Shown here: piece after piece, positions 27,901-35,046 of the stretch | Numbering within the stretch: position 1 is the stretch's first letter | How the letters are laid out: each line of letters opens with the position of its first letter | From: a virus | Length of the DNA: 64,000 bases | IMG/VR virus record: IMGVR_UViG_3300030061_002429 | Span: 1 to 64,000 of that record | Reading direction: 5' to 3' (one strand) | Translations under genes and position numbers: made by a program | The notes under the pieces: model-generated | The model's database searches: none | What the model was told of the DNA's origin: nothing | What the model saw: the letters and a program-made list of their open reading frames with translations, nothing else

Positions 27901-30718
27901 AGAAGACCTCAAGAAAGCACATCGTATGTTGGTAACACAAGTTGCTCCAATGATTAAAGAGAAAATGCTTGAGGCTGACCCTACTGCTTTTGACCCAAAC
28001 GACCCGCAAAAATTTATTGACAACACTGCACGAATGTTCCGTGATGCACAACGATACATTACACACGTACCGCACGATGTACACGGATTACAAACACTTG
28101 GTTACGGTCTTTCATTTGACGATATAACATACGATAAACCCCCTGCAAATGGTAACTTCCATCAAAACGTAGCATCACATTTGCAAGAGCATGGATTCCA
28201 AGTAGACGGTAACATGAGTGTTGAAGAAGTGCTTGAAGCACTGGCATTACCAAAGACTCCTGAAATGAAAGAACATGCTCGTTCAATCATCGACAGGTCA
28301 AATGAAATGAACACACCATTGTTTGCTTCTACAGTCAATCAACTCCTAATGCATGGTAACATAACAGATTTGCACAACAGCGATATTTCACACCTTCACG
28401 ATGAAAGTATACTTGAACAAGATGATAAAGATTTGAACGACGCAATGCGTTTCTCAAAGTTGGCTCAAGAAAATGGGTATCATGGTGCGCTTGATACCAT
28501 TTATTCGGAAGTTAAGAAACCAAGTGCGTTCAAGTCATTCCCTCAATTACACTCATTACCACGTCGTGTAAAGCAACTTATGGGTGGTTCATTTACAGCA
28601 TTGGCTGATGCGAATGGATTGGAGATGATTGAAAACGATGTACATGGTGCTGAACAATACAAGCGTGGTTCATCAGGAAAAGGTCTTCCTCAAATCGCCG
28701 CTACGACACGAAACAACTTGGACACGATTTTGCATTACAATCCAATGGTTGAACAGGAAGGACGAATGGAACAACCTACAACTTCCATCAGTGCAAGACC
28801 CGGCATGACACAAGTACCTGTAGGTGCACCTAATCCTAATAATTACAGTATCTTTGATACGTTTGATGCAGGTGGACATCACGGTGGATGGCTTGCAAGA
28901 CCATCAGTTGGTGTTGAATTTACACCCGATGGTCAAATGGTAGCAGGTACGCAAGTCGAGGAAGGGTTGTACCATACTGTGCCACACGAACTTATCGACA
29001 TGGTTCATGGTAAAGATTTACGAGAACAAGTATGGGGTAACGCTCCACCACCAAGAGAAAGCAATCTACCTATCTTTGGTCTTGACCCTGAAACGTTCCT
29101 ACCAATCGGACAAGACCCAAACAAACTGGCTCTCAACGAAATGACGGAGTTTATTCAAGGAATGCTTAATCCTGATGAGTTGTTGATGAAAGAAGAAGAC
29201 CCACAGTGGACTCCTTTGATTCGTCCAATGCATCGCATCTTTGAGATGAGTGACTTAGAACACCTACGTGGATTTAGTGGTTCATGGGTCGTATCAAAGT
29301 GGTACGACGGCAAGCGTGTCATGCTTATCAAGAACGGTGATGAAGTCACTGCGTTGAATGAGAAGGGTAAGAAGGTCGGTCTTCGTAAGAACCACCGTGA
29401 AGCACTGGTGAAGGTAAGCGACAAAAACTACGCTATTGATGGAATTATGGGAGATGAAGACCTCAATATCATTGATATTATCAATTACGACAACAATGAC
29501 ATTAGCGACATGCTGTTGTTTGAGCGTGTCAAGATTCTTCGCTCACAATTTGAAAGCCACGAGAATGTCATTGTACCCGGACCGCACGATACGAAAATGA
29601 CAGACAGTGAGGGCTTGAAAGAATCAGTCAAGCGAATGCAAGATGACCACGATAACATCTTGTTGCGTGATTCTAAATCCACATACATGAAAGGTGAGTA
29701 TCGACATCCAAAGTGGATATTGTACCGACCGACTCGTGACTACAACTTCATTGTACTTGACCGACGAGGTAATGGACCGTACACATACCAATTGGGTGCA
29801 GGTCCACTGCTTGATGATGAAGGACTGCAAAACCGAGCCGTTACGATTGACGGTAAGCACTACATGGATATAGGTACAGCACGACGTGAGCAAAAGGCGT
29901 ACAAGGTTGGTGACATTGTACGAGTATCGGTAAGCGGTATTACCAAGAAAACTCGTGGTGAGAAAAACGTCTACACTGTACAGATTCGTCAAATCGAAGG
30001 TGAGGGTGAGGGTGAAGGTCCAGCGAGTACCGAGTCACTTGACTTGCTAACCAAAGGTTACCTACCTATCAATATCCCACACGACGTTGAATACGACGAA
30101 CATGGTTTACATGTTATTCTAAAGGACATTGATACAGTAACGTACCAAGTTGATGAAGTTGGTGATATGTGGTACGTTCATTCTCCAGTAAGTACAATGG
30201 GCGACTTGTACAAAAATGATTACAGTGTAACATTGGCTGAAAGCCTACAGCCGTTTTGGAGTCCACTTACACCGCTTTTGTTTAGCGGTCAATTGCAAAA
30301 GAAGTCAAAGGTTGAAGACCTTGAAATGCCAAAGAAACCATCACCAAAGCGTATTGAAGAGGGTTCAGTCGGTATTATCGAGGAAGACGACGAAGACCTA
30401 TTGCTCAAACCCGAAGACAAGAAAAAAGCATTAGAAGTTATTGTACGTACATTGGATAAACTTGCGAAAGAGCGTATGACGTGGACTGGACCAAGAGGTT
30501 TAGGTATTGATTTGGGAACTCCGATAGAATCACCTGCTGGACCAACTCAACTTACAGATGAAGAAAACTTACCTGATTATCATCCGAGAGTTGATGATAT
30601 TGAACCAAAGAAAAAGAAAAAACCGCAACACTTCAAGCCTGTTGAAACAGATACCGAAGAGGGTGAACACCTTAGTTTGGACTTCAAAGACGATGAACCT
30701 GTACTTTCCAAAGTATAG
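24974..30718 (+). CDS. Giant virion-region protein with ligase-like C-terminal domain
   Basis: 1,914 residues from ATG 24974 (GGCGGTGAAAGT upstream); the longer ORF begins inside the previous gene. The N-terminus includes ASADLLKSLDD, an LLK element. Residues 1-1400 are a large, mostly helical region without a recognised fold. Residues about 1425-1690 resemble ATP-dependent DNA ligases/nucleotidyltransferases: KWYDGKR (1442-1448), then a motif-III-like IDGIMG, ERVKILRSQF, and a motif IV/V-like segment with STYMKG, W and RPTRDYNFIVL, then an OB-like tail. The motif-I Lys is one place off and DGE is DGI, so catalysis is doubtful. The tail is charged and Lys-rich. Confidence 0.65.
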   Translation: MSYDQLDIASADLLKSLDDKLDLERNAAEYIIAWQSMQKAPSEVIYTSLYSIADAIIKEKEKGEDKFEYEYDTGTDTGAGLLLNTQDTQDDLTNHIWVDGLQRGKKNADHHSVWPVYRPTAGHPYKEYHFPFHPANHPLLRMHSVTGMPHFVEMLRAHTFGGYMDEEKEMEKDYLSELSKEKHPLLFGFKPETSDKTFKLLGSILQNGSMLSHQKDLYQRDFQRWKKQNTEREDEYRAMGMAPKDVFQKLREDHFEDRARQWVSEDTVLDDDYKIHATALGHHGYMLGLEWLSPEERTAVMKGIREGVDDNHLIELPNGQKIPSARFTHNAIMRKTPEMNWAVRSPRMLGRNASLRLEDNDTDYEASEAGRFLQSGMARGAHLPYGSNDESIADIILNEINELYGGMREDAGKGYKRRMKFLPRLNLHQTGELPELEWEQLKDAERAQFGKRTMKVDHTRLPIEDILYMAGFHPKTRELLSMHPVYGKMDGPLVPLDWIENIEEDASSSMNLQQQEKDIRKHLSFLKAAYGPAPSEDKPSYWRTSEDGRHTYGLGSFWSKPFQGMGGAGMTLPTYNEIIHATTSDDDSVSLLGEMHDFGGSSEKTVIVPNQNNVSLGAHFMPEHSQEHGQYDENAKKYVYHNEFKTIQNILSPSNVSRPVPSASSKSGYKEGKTSKNNFTEHKSSLSAPYEYAIRHMTDGERKDLFENQPHLKAFNSVLTRNPFIHHGSYRNYAPYGSDKHIVNNAQDTHKQIMQLGRFNHLNNPTEKSVISFNDFIRDAQPVSGGETTEDMLAYLGWGVPSPSFGKVKNYLQSSEQREGLRFLTEISKTIQSTNPKAILEYLEKEDFEDLYQRLGFNKNETAPIKQIVDNFLDDVLISLSNSSRSFKHKKPTLLDAVTSGLSFGGALPAFEKEEKLQEEVDDLNQRMVEADDIDKPLIQQQLSQKVAELTSLQQQAIESTQGKMTTHWKIDQGNEEDLKKAHRMLVTQVAPMIKEKMLEADPTAFDPNDPQKFIDNTARMFRDAQRYITHVPHDVHGLQTLGYGLSFDDITYDKPPANGNFHQNVASHLQEHGFQVDGNMSVEEVLEALALPKTPEMKEHARSIIDRSNEMNTPLFASTVNQLLMHGNITDLHNSDISHLHDESILEQDDKDLNDAMRFSKLAQENGYHGALDTIYSEVKKPSAFKSFPQLHSLPRRVKQLMGGSFTALADANGLEMIENDVHGAEQYKRGSSGKGLPQIAATTRNNLDTILHYNPMVEQEGRMEQPTTSISARPGMTQVPVGAPNPNNYSIFDTFDAGGHHGGWLARPSVGVEFTPDGQMVAGTQVEEGLYHTVPHELIDMVHGKDLREQVWGNAPPPRESNLPIFGLDPETFLPIGQDPNKLALNEMTEFIQGMLNPDELLMKEEDPQWTPLIRPMHRIFEMSDLEHLRGFSGSWVVSKWYDGKRVMLIKNGDEVTALNEKGKKVGLRKNHREALVKVSDKNYAIDGIMGDEDLNIIDIINYDNNDISDMLLFERVKILRSQFESHENVIVPGPHDTKMTDSEGLKESVKRMQDDHDNILLRDSKSTYMKGEYRHPKWILYRPTRDYNFIVLDRRGNGPYTYQLGAGPLLDDEGLQNRAVTIDGKHYMDIGTARREQKAYKVGDIVRVSVSGITKKTRGEKNVYTVQIRQIEGEGEGEGPASTESLDLLTKGYLPINIPHDVEYDEHGLHVILKDIDTVTYQVDEVGDMWYVHSPVSTMGDLYKNDYSVTLAESLQPFWSPLTPLLFSGQLQKKSKVEDLEMPKKPSPKRIEEGSVGIIEEDDEDLLLKPEDKKKALEVIVRTLDKLAKERMTWTGPRGLGIDLGTPIESPAGPTQLTDEENLPDYHPRVDDIEPKKKKKPQHFKPVETDTEEGEHLSLDFKDDEPVLSKV

Positions 30719-30724
30719 TACGGG

Positions 30725-30732
30725 TTTAAATA
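30725..30732 (+). promoter_or_regulatory. Archaeal-type TATA box, leaderless start
   Basis: TTTAAATA is centred about 28 bases before the ATG at 30757, and no ribosome binding site precedes that ATG. In archaea transcription starts about 25 bases downstream of a TATA box, so this transcript would begin at or next to the start codon. This supports an archaeal host and a separate promoter for the protease-capsid unit. Confidence 0.55.
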
Positions 30733-30756
30733 TGGTTACAAAGAATTGTTAGTTCA

Positions 30757-32133
30757 ATGCTGACGCTAAAGCGACCTTCTATGGACATCGCTCTCCTCAA
30801 GAGTGGTTCCGACTTGGTTGTAGCAGGTTATGCATCGGTCGAACTTGTCGATAAGCAAGGCGACCTTATTACTCGTGGTGCACTTAAAGACGCATTTGAC
30901 GGGTTCATGAAGAGTGAGAAGTACCGCAACGTACAACTCGCTCACTCAAACATCCAAGTCGGTGAAGTCTTGGATTCTTACGTAGACAGCAATGGCCGAA
31001 TGTGGAAGTCCGAATGTGACGACACAGGCATGTTTGTTGTTGTTCAACTCCGCAATGATATTGAGAAGGCTCGTGAAGTAGCCGCCGAGATTCGCAAGGG
31101 TAACCTTCGTGGATTTTCAATTGGAGGACAAGCATTCAAGCGAGTGCGAAAGTCTGACAACATTAAAGGCGATTACCAAGAGATTTCAAAAATGGAATTG
31201 CACGAAATTACGATTTGTGAGAAGGGAATTAACCCTGAAGCACAGTTCAGTATACTAAAGGAGGACACAAATATGACAAGTGAAGTTGATTTGAACAGCG
31301 TTATGGAACGATTAGAAGCCCGACTTGATGCAATGGAAAAGGGAGAAATTCCTCCTCAACTCCGTGAGCACATCAAGGATAAAAAAGATGACGAGCCAAA
31401 AGAAGAAAAGAAAGATGGTGAAGACATGAAAGAAGAAAAAGACAGTGACGACAAAGCATACATGAAGAGTGAAAATTTTGGCGATGTAATTACATCCGAA
31501 TATCTTGACTGGATGGAAAACACATTGAAGTCTGCTGGAGTTGATACAATGGCGGCTCGTGCTCACTTCGATGATGTGGCTAAGGCTCAACTTGGTGGAT
31601 TTGATAATCCTGACTCCGTTGACGGTGCTGACTACTTTGCTGGTCAAGTCCGTGGCCGAGGACAAGAAAATGGCAGTCCATCTACTGGTGCGCTTTCAGC
31701 CCTCACCTCCGGTGGTGGCAAGCAACCATCAGGTGCACTTGGACCAGTTTCAATGTCTAAGGGTTACCTCAATGAAGGCAACGTTTCTTCATCCGACATC
31801 GAGAATGCATACGAAGTCTACAAGGCAGCATCTCTTGAACAAAACTTCCGAAACAATTTGGAAGCAAACTTTTCCCAGCGACTTGCAAAGGAACTCGAAA
31901 TCGAGAAGCAAGAAGCAGAACGAAGCACTTTTGACGCTCGTGGACCACTTACAGAAGTCCTCAAGTCAATCGAGAACCTCTCCGAGCGTATTGATAACTT
32001 GAACACTGAAAGTCACACAATCGCAAAATCTGTTTCCTCCGCTAATGTTGAGATACCATCAACCCAAGACTTGGGTAACATGTCATGGGATGAGGTGCAC
32101 AACCTTGCAAGCAAAACGTTGAGGGGAGCCTGA
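30757..32133 (+). CDS. Prohead protease fused to scaffold
   Basis: 458 residues. Residues 17-165 are an HK97-type prohead protease: DLVVAGYASVELVDKQGD, His63 in LAHSN, Ser121 in RGFSIGG, and ELHEITICEKGINPEAQF closing the fold. It starts MLTLKRPSMDIALLKSG, so an LLK tag precedes the catalytic core exactly where a propeptide cut would fall. Residues 173-458 are a charged, coiled-coil scaffold-like region ending NMSWDEVHNLA. An internal start at 31273 could yield scaffold alone, as with lambda C/Nu3. The protease matures the head by cleaving scaffold, capsid N-termini and perhaps tagged cargo. Confidence 0.85.
   Translation: MLTLKRPSMDIALLKSGSDLVVAGYASVELVDKQGDLITRGALKDAFDGFMKSEKYRNVQLAHSNIQVGEVLDSYVDSNGRMWKSECDDTGMFVVVQLRNDIEKAREVAAEIRKGNLRGFSIGGQAFKRVRKSDNIKGDYQEISKMELHEITICEKGINPEAQFSILKEDTNMTSEVDLNSVMERLEARLDAMEKGEIPPQLREHIKDKKDDEPKEEKKDGEDMKEEKDSDDKAYMKSENFGDVITSEYLDWMENTLKSAGVDTMAARAHFDDVAKAQLGGFDNPDSVDGADYFAGQVRGRGQENGSPSTGALSALTSGGGKQPSGALGPVSMSKGYLNEGNVSSSDIENAYEVYKAASLEQNFRNNLEANFSQRLAKELEIEKQEAERSTFDARGPLTEVLKSIENLSERIDNLNTESHTIAKSVSSANVEIPSTQDLGNMSWDEVHNLASKTLRGA
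31257..31264 (+). promoter_or_regulatory. Internal ribosome binding site for nested scaffold
   Basis: AAAGGAGG sits 8 bases before the in-frame ATG at 31273 inside the protease gene. It is the strongest ribosome binding site in this part of the window and falls exactly at the protease/scaffold boundary. Confidence 0.7.
31273..32133 (+). CDS. Nested scaffold protein (internal start)
   Basis: 286 residues in frame with the protease, starting MTSEVDLNSVMERLEARLDA. It is acidic and Lys/Glu-rich with coiled-coil stretches (175-190 and about 380-425 of the full protein). There is a Gly/Ser linker between (about 295-330 of the fusion). The C-terminal NMSWDEVHNLASKTL helix resembles the end of the protein at 24050 and is a candidate coat-binding motif. 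Separate scaffold from an internal start is known in lambda-like phages; here it is inferred from the ribosome binding site. Confidence 0.65.
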   Translation: MTSEVDLNSVMERLEARLDAMEKGEIPPQLREHIKDKKDDEPKEEKKDGEDMKEEKDSDDKAYMKSENFGDVITSEYLDWMENTLKSAGVDTMAARAHFDDVAKAQLGGFDNPDSVDGADYFAGQVRGRGQENGSPSTGALSALTSGGGKQPSGALGPVSMSKGYLNEGNVSSSDIENAYEVYKAASLEQNFRNNLEANFSQRLAKELEIEKQEAERSTFDARGPLTEVLKSIENLSERIDNLNTESHTIAKSVSSANVEIPSTQDLGNMSWDEVHNLASKTLRGA

Positions 32134-32151
32134 AATTAGGAGTTGAACAAT

Positions 32152-33252
32152 ATGGCAAGAGATTACATCAGAAGCATTACAGACATGGAACGATATTATT
32201 ATGGCGCAGGTAACGCTATGGGTTACTCCTACTCCGGTAGCGAGTTGCTCAAGGCTGACGCACCTATGCTGTCTACGACCGCAGGTACATACCAAGCAAT
32301 CTACGGACGCAAGGTTTGGAGCCAGTTGAACCAAGAGTTTAACGCTTTCTCCATTCTACCAAAGCGACCTTGGGAGCGCAGTGGATGGCGAGTCATCACC
32401 GCACGACCTTCCTTCGCAAAGGGTGGCGGTGTTGCTGAAAACGCTACACTACCTGACACAACCAAGCCTACCTTCCAGCACATTGCGGCCAAGCCAAAGA
32501 CGATTGTCCACACATTCGACATGAGCGAAACCGCAATGTTCCTTGCTGACAAGGACGATGGACTTGGTGACATCCGTTCTATCCTTAAGGAAGAGATGGG
32601 TAAGCACCACGCTGAACACATCAACAAGATGATGACTGCTGACAAGGGAACTGTTGCAGGGAACGATTTCGAGTCCCTCGACCGTGTTACCACTGGTGCA
32701 TCCGCATCCGCAAACGAGGACATGTACAGCATTGACCGAAGTGCAAACTCTTGGTCCCTCGCTGAACACAATGTAGACGCTGGTGGCGACCGTGTTCTTT
32801 CACTCGACCACCTTGACGACCTCTTCCAAAAGATTTGGACTCGTGGTGGTAACCCGAAGGTTATCCTTACTGGATATGACACACTCATGCGTCTACAGCA
32901 ACTCCTCCAGTCGCAACAGCGATTCATGGAAGAGAAGCGTGTCACCCCTACCTACAACGGTGTAAAGGGTGTACCCGGTATCGAGGCAGGTTTCATCGTT
33001 GCTACATACAACGGTGTCCCAATCATTCCTTCCAAGGATGTACAACCTGACTCTCTAAGTCGTATGTACTTCCTCGACACTGACTACCTTTACTTCTCCA
33101 CTGCAATCCCAACGCAATACTTTGAGTCCGGAATTGAAACTGGCGACCCATTCGCTATCAACCGTCTTGGACAAGAAGGTATGTACCGCACAATGGGAGA
33201 ACTTTGGACCACTTTCTTTGGAGGTCACGGTTCCATTCGGGATTTGAAGTGA
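32152..33252 (+). CDS. Major capsid protein, HK97-like
   Basis: 366 residues from ATG 32152 with AGGAGTTGA upstream; the TTG at 32143 is less likely. The N-terminus has SGSELLKADAPMLSTT, so LLK at residues 32-34 may be a protease cut leaving a short propeptide. The remaining sequence has HK97 features: an N-arm, an E-loop region (GGGVAENATLPDTTKPTFQHIAAKPKT, in pieces), a long spine helix (DIRSILKEEMGKHHAEHINKMM) and a P-domain/A-domain end (GVPIIPSKD, DTDYLYFSTAIP). Codons here favour C endings more than the tagged accessory genes do, consistent with very high expression. Confidence 0.9.
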   Translation: MARDYIRSITDMERYYYGAGNAMGYSYSGSELLKADAPMLSTTAGTYQAIYGRKVWSQLNQEFNAFSILPKRPWERSGWRVITARPSFAKGGGVAENATLPDTTKPTFQHIAAKPKTIVHTFDMSETAMFLADKDDGLGDIRSILKEEMGKHHAEHINKMMTADKGTVAGNDFESLDRVTTGASASANEDMYSIDRSANSWSLAEHNVDAGGDRVLSLDHLDDLFQKIWTRGGNPKVILTGYDTLMRLQQLLQSQQRFMEEKRVTPTYNGVKGVPGIEAGFIVATYNGVPIIPSKDVQPDSLSRMYFLDTDYLYFSTAIPTQYFESGIETGDPFAINRLGQEGMYRTMGELWTTFFGGHGSIRDLK

Positions 33253-33281
33253 GGAGAAAAAAAATACGGAGATGATGAAAT

Positions 33282-33731
33282 ATGGCTGGACCTTACTACA
33301 ACAAAGGATTGAAATTTACTGTAGCACCTGATGCAAACTTAGCGTCGTTGGTTGTTGCAGTTGACTTGGACATGCGAACCGGTTCACCGGTCGATGAAAC
33401 ACGATGGTTGGATGGAGCAAATGGTGCATCGGGTGACTACCCCGGTAAACTTGATGGTTTCCTCGCAACCAACAACGACGATACCAACCGAGCAGGTGGC
33501 TCAATGCGAATGCTTACTCTTGAATTGGGTGCTGTAACGACTGCACCCGCTATCATTACGATTTCAAGCGGTGCAGAAGGCGTTGGTGATGACCTCGATG
33601 ATGGTACACCTGTAAGCAAGATTGTTGGAATTATCGGACAATCAGGTGCTTCGTCGGTTACAAAGACTGGTGACCTTCAACTTACTGCGGCAGTTGCAAC
33701 TGCTGGGACGGTAACACTGCTACTCATTTGA
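33282..33731 (+). CDS. Possible capsid decoration or small virion protein
   Basis: 149 residues with GGAGATGATG upstream, directly after the capsid gene. It is strand-rich and Gly/Thr/Ala-rich with few charged helices (FTVAPDANLASLVVAVDLDM, TAVATAGTVTLLLI near the end). Size, position and composition fit a head decoration or minor capsid protein, but no family was recognised. Confidence 0.55.
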   Translation: MAGPYYNKGLKFTVAPDANLASLVVAVDLDMRTGSPVDETRWLDGANGASGDYPGKLDGFLATNNDDTNRAGGSMRMLTLELGAVTTAPAIITISSGAEGVGDDLDDGTPVSKIVGIIGQSGASSVTKTGDLQLTAAVATAGTVTLLLI

Positions 33732-33742
33732 GGTTGTTTTCT

Positions 33743-34105
33743 ATGCCCACGGTGACCTACCTCGGTCCTTACTATGAACGACGTGCTCGACACGGTTCAG
33801 GTTCTTGGATTCGTGGTGAAACTATCGAAGTCACTCAAGAGTGGCTCAATGAGTGGCGAAATACGCTACCGTTGAGCCACTTTCGACTTGAAGGTGACGA
33901 AGGGGTAACCGTGGACGGTGGGAATGATGGAATCCCTGACTCCGGATGGAGTCGAAAGGATATACTCAATTGGTTGGATGAACAAAACGTTGATACACCA
34001 AATGGGTACATGACCAAAACGAAGGCACTTGAACTCGTTGAGGCGCATCTAAACCCGTCCGAGGAAGAGGAAGCAACAGAAGAAATTACAGGAGATGAAG
34101 AATAA
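33743..34105 (+). CDS. Small HeH/SAP-like helical protein
   Basis: 120 residues from ATG 33743 (GAGGTTG upstream), rather than the TTG at 33728. The N-terminus is basic and Tyr-rich (YLGPYYERRARHGSG). The centre (GWSRKDILNWLDEQNVDTPN...KTKALELVEAHL) resembles a helix-extended-loop-helix or SAP-like domain that binds DNA or proteins in phage heads. The tail is acidic. It probably caps or fills a head-tail interface; inference. Confidence 0.5.
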   Translation: MPTVTYLGPYYERRARHGSGSWIRGETIEVTQEWLNEWRNTLPLSHFRLEGDEGVTVDGGNDGIPDSGWSRKDILNWLDEQNVDTPNGYMTKTKALELVEAHLNPSEEEEATEEITGDEE

Positions 34106-34332
34106 TGGCAGTAACAATTGACCCACGACCAACCGTTTTTGGCGACCGAGTTATAATCACTGGTAGTACCGATGGCGCAGAAGCAATTGATTTGAGCAGT
34201 TTGCTCGCTTCAATTGATGGCGCAATGGTAAATGCAGTAGGTAGTGCCGCTACCGTAACTCACGGAATCAGCGATACAACACTCAATGTCGGTGGCGCAT
34301 GTACATTTGTAGCAATGGGTCGTCGCTCTTGA
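34105..34332 (+). CDS. Small strand-rich protein
   Basis: 75 residues, start overlapping the previous stop by one base. It is Gly/Ala/Thr-rich with alternating hydrophobic residues (RVIITGSTDGAEAIDLSSLL, ATVTHGISDTTLNVGGACTFVAM). No family was recognised; a small virion subunit is possible. Confidence 0.45.
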   Translation: MAVTIDPRPTVFGDRVIITGSTDGAEAIDLSSLLASIDGAMVNAVGSAATVTHGISDTTLNVGGACTFVAMGRRS

Positions 34333-34343
34333 GGTGACGACAC

Positions 34344-34547
34344 ATGGCATCACTAACCAAGGTTGGTTCAAAGATTATTGGACCTCTTTCACCAAAAGAG
34401 TTCAGTGACTTGAGCACATTAGAAACGACCATCGACACCGCTATTCAAGCGGTAAACGATGCGAGTGCAACCAACGCAGTGCTCGGTACTGAATGCATTA
34501 CGGTGCTTGGTAACACGTTTATCGTTGTCCTCTACCAACTCTCTTGA
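34344..34547 (+). CDS. Small hydrophobic-ended protein
   Basis: 67 residues behind GAGGTGACG. It has a helical middle (LSTLETTIDTAIQAVNDA) and a strand-like end (TECITVLGNTFIVVLYQL). Similar in size and texture to the preceding ORF. The function is unknown. Confidence 0.45.
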   Translation: MASLTKVGSKIIGPLSPKEFSDLSTLETTIDTAIQAVNDASATNAVLGTECITVLGNTFIVVLYQLS

Positions 34548-34556
34548 GGTGAGTAG

Positions 34557-34847
34557 GTGGGCTTTGAAGTACGCAACATTGACTTGAGCGACATGGCTCG
34601 TGCCAACAAAGAAGGCGTACGCTTCGACGTGAGTAACGTAGCCGACAAAAAAGACAGTCCCTTAGCGGGGGTGACGAGTGCTCAACGCAACCGTAATCGT
34701 CATATCGGTGATGTGCTTAACATCGGAGCAGGGACACGTTGCAAGCATTGTGGCTTTCTTCACTTCCTGTGGAGAGAAACCTGCGGGGCTTGCGACAAAC
34801 CTATGGAATACAACTTAGGCCATCGAGATGAAACCAAACGAGCGTGA
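34557..34847 (+). CDS. Zinc-ribbon small protein (GTG start)
   Basis: 96 residues from GTG 34557 with GAGGTGAG upstream. The C-terminal half has CKHCGFLHF and CGACDKPM, a four-Cys ribbon. The rest is charged and probably flexible. It is one of two consecutive zinc-ribbon ORFs. Confidence 0.5.
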   Translation: MGFEVRNIDLSDMARANKEGVRFDVSNVADKKDSPLAGVTSAQRNRNRHIGDVLNIGAGTRCKHCGFLHFLWRETCGACDKPMEYNLGHRDETKRA

Positions 34848-34851
34848 TACT

Positions 34852-35034
34852 ATGAAACCAATCGAAAAAGCATGGAGAGTTTTGAAAGCCGATGAATGGG
34901 ATATAGTTGACCATACCTGTAGGAGATGTGGAGGAAACTTCAAAACAGTAGCATCGCACCCACGTCCTGAAAATGATTGTCCTCATTGTAGAGCGTATAG
35001 GGAATCTCCTGATTTTGACCCATTTGACTATTGA
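34852..35034 (+). CDS. Tagged zinc-ribbon protein
   Basis: 60 residues from ATG 34852; an upstream in-frame ATG at 34828 lies inside the previous gene. It begins MKPIEKAWRVLK, a clear tag copy, followed by a ribbon with CRRCGGNF and CPHCRAY. A tag fused to a minimal zinc domain is the simplest cargo architecture in the window. Confidence 0.65.
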   Translation: MKPIEKAWRVLKADEWDIVDHTCRRCGGNFKTVASHPRPENDCPHCRAYRESPDFDPFDY

Positions 35035-35046
35035 GAAGGTGATTTA

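Noticed and set aside
29297-29317. Active ATP-dependent DNA ligase
   Set aside because: The motif-I lysine is out of register and the motif-III Glu is replaced, so activity is not claimed.
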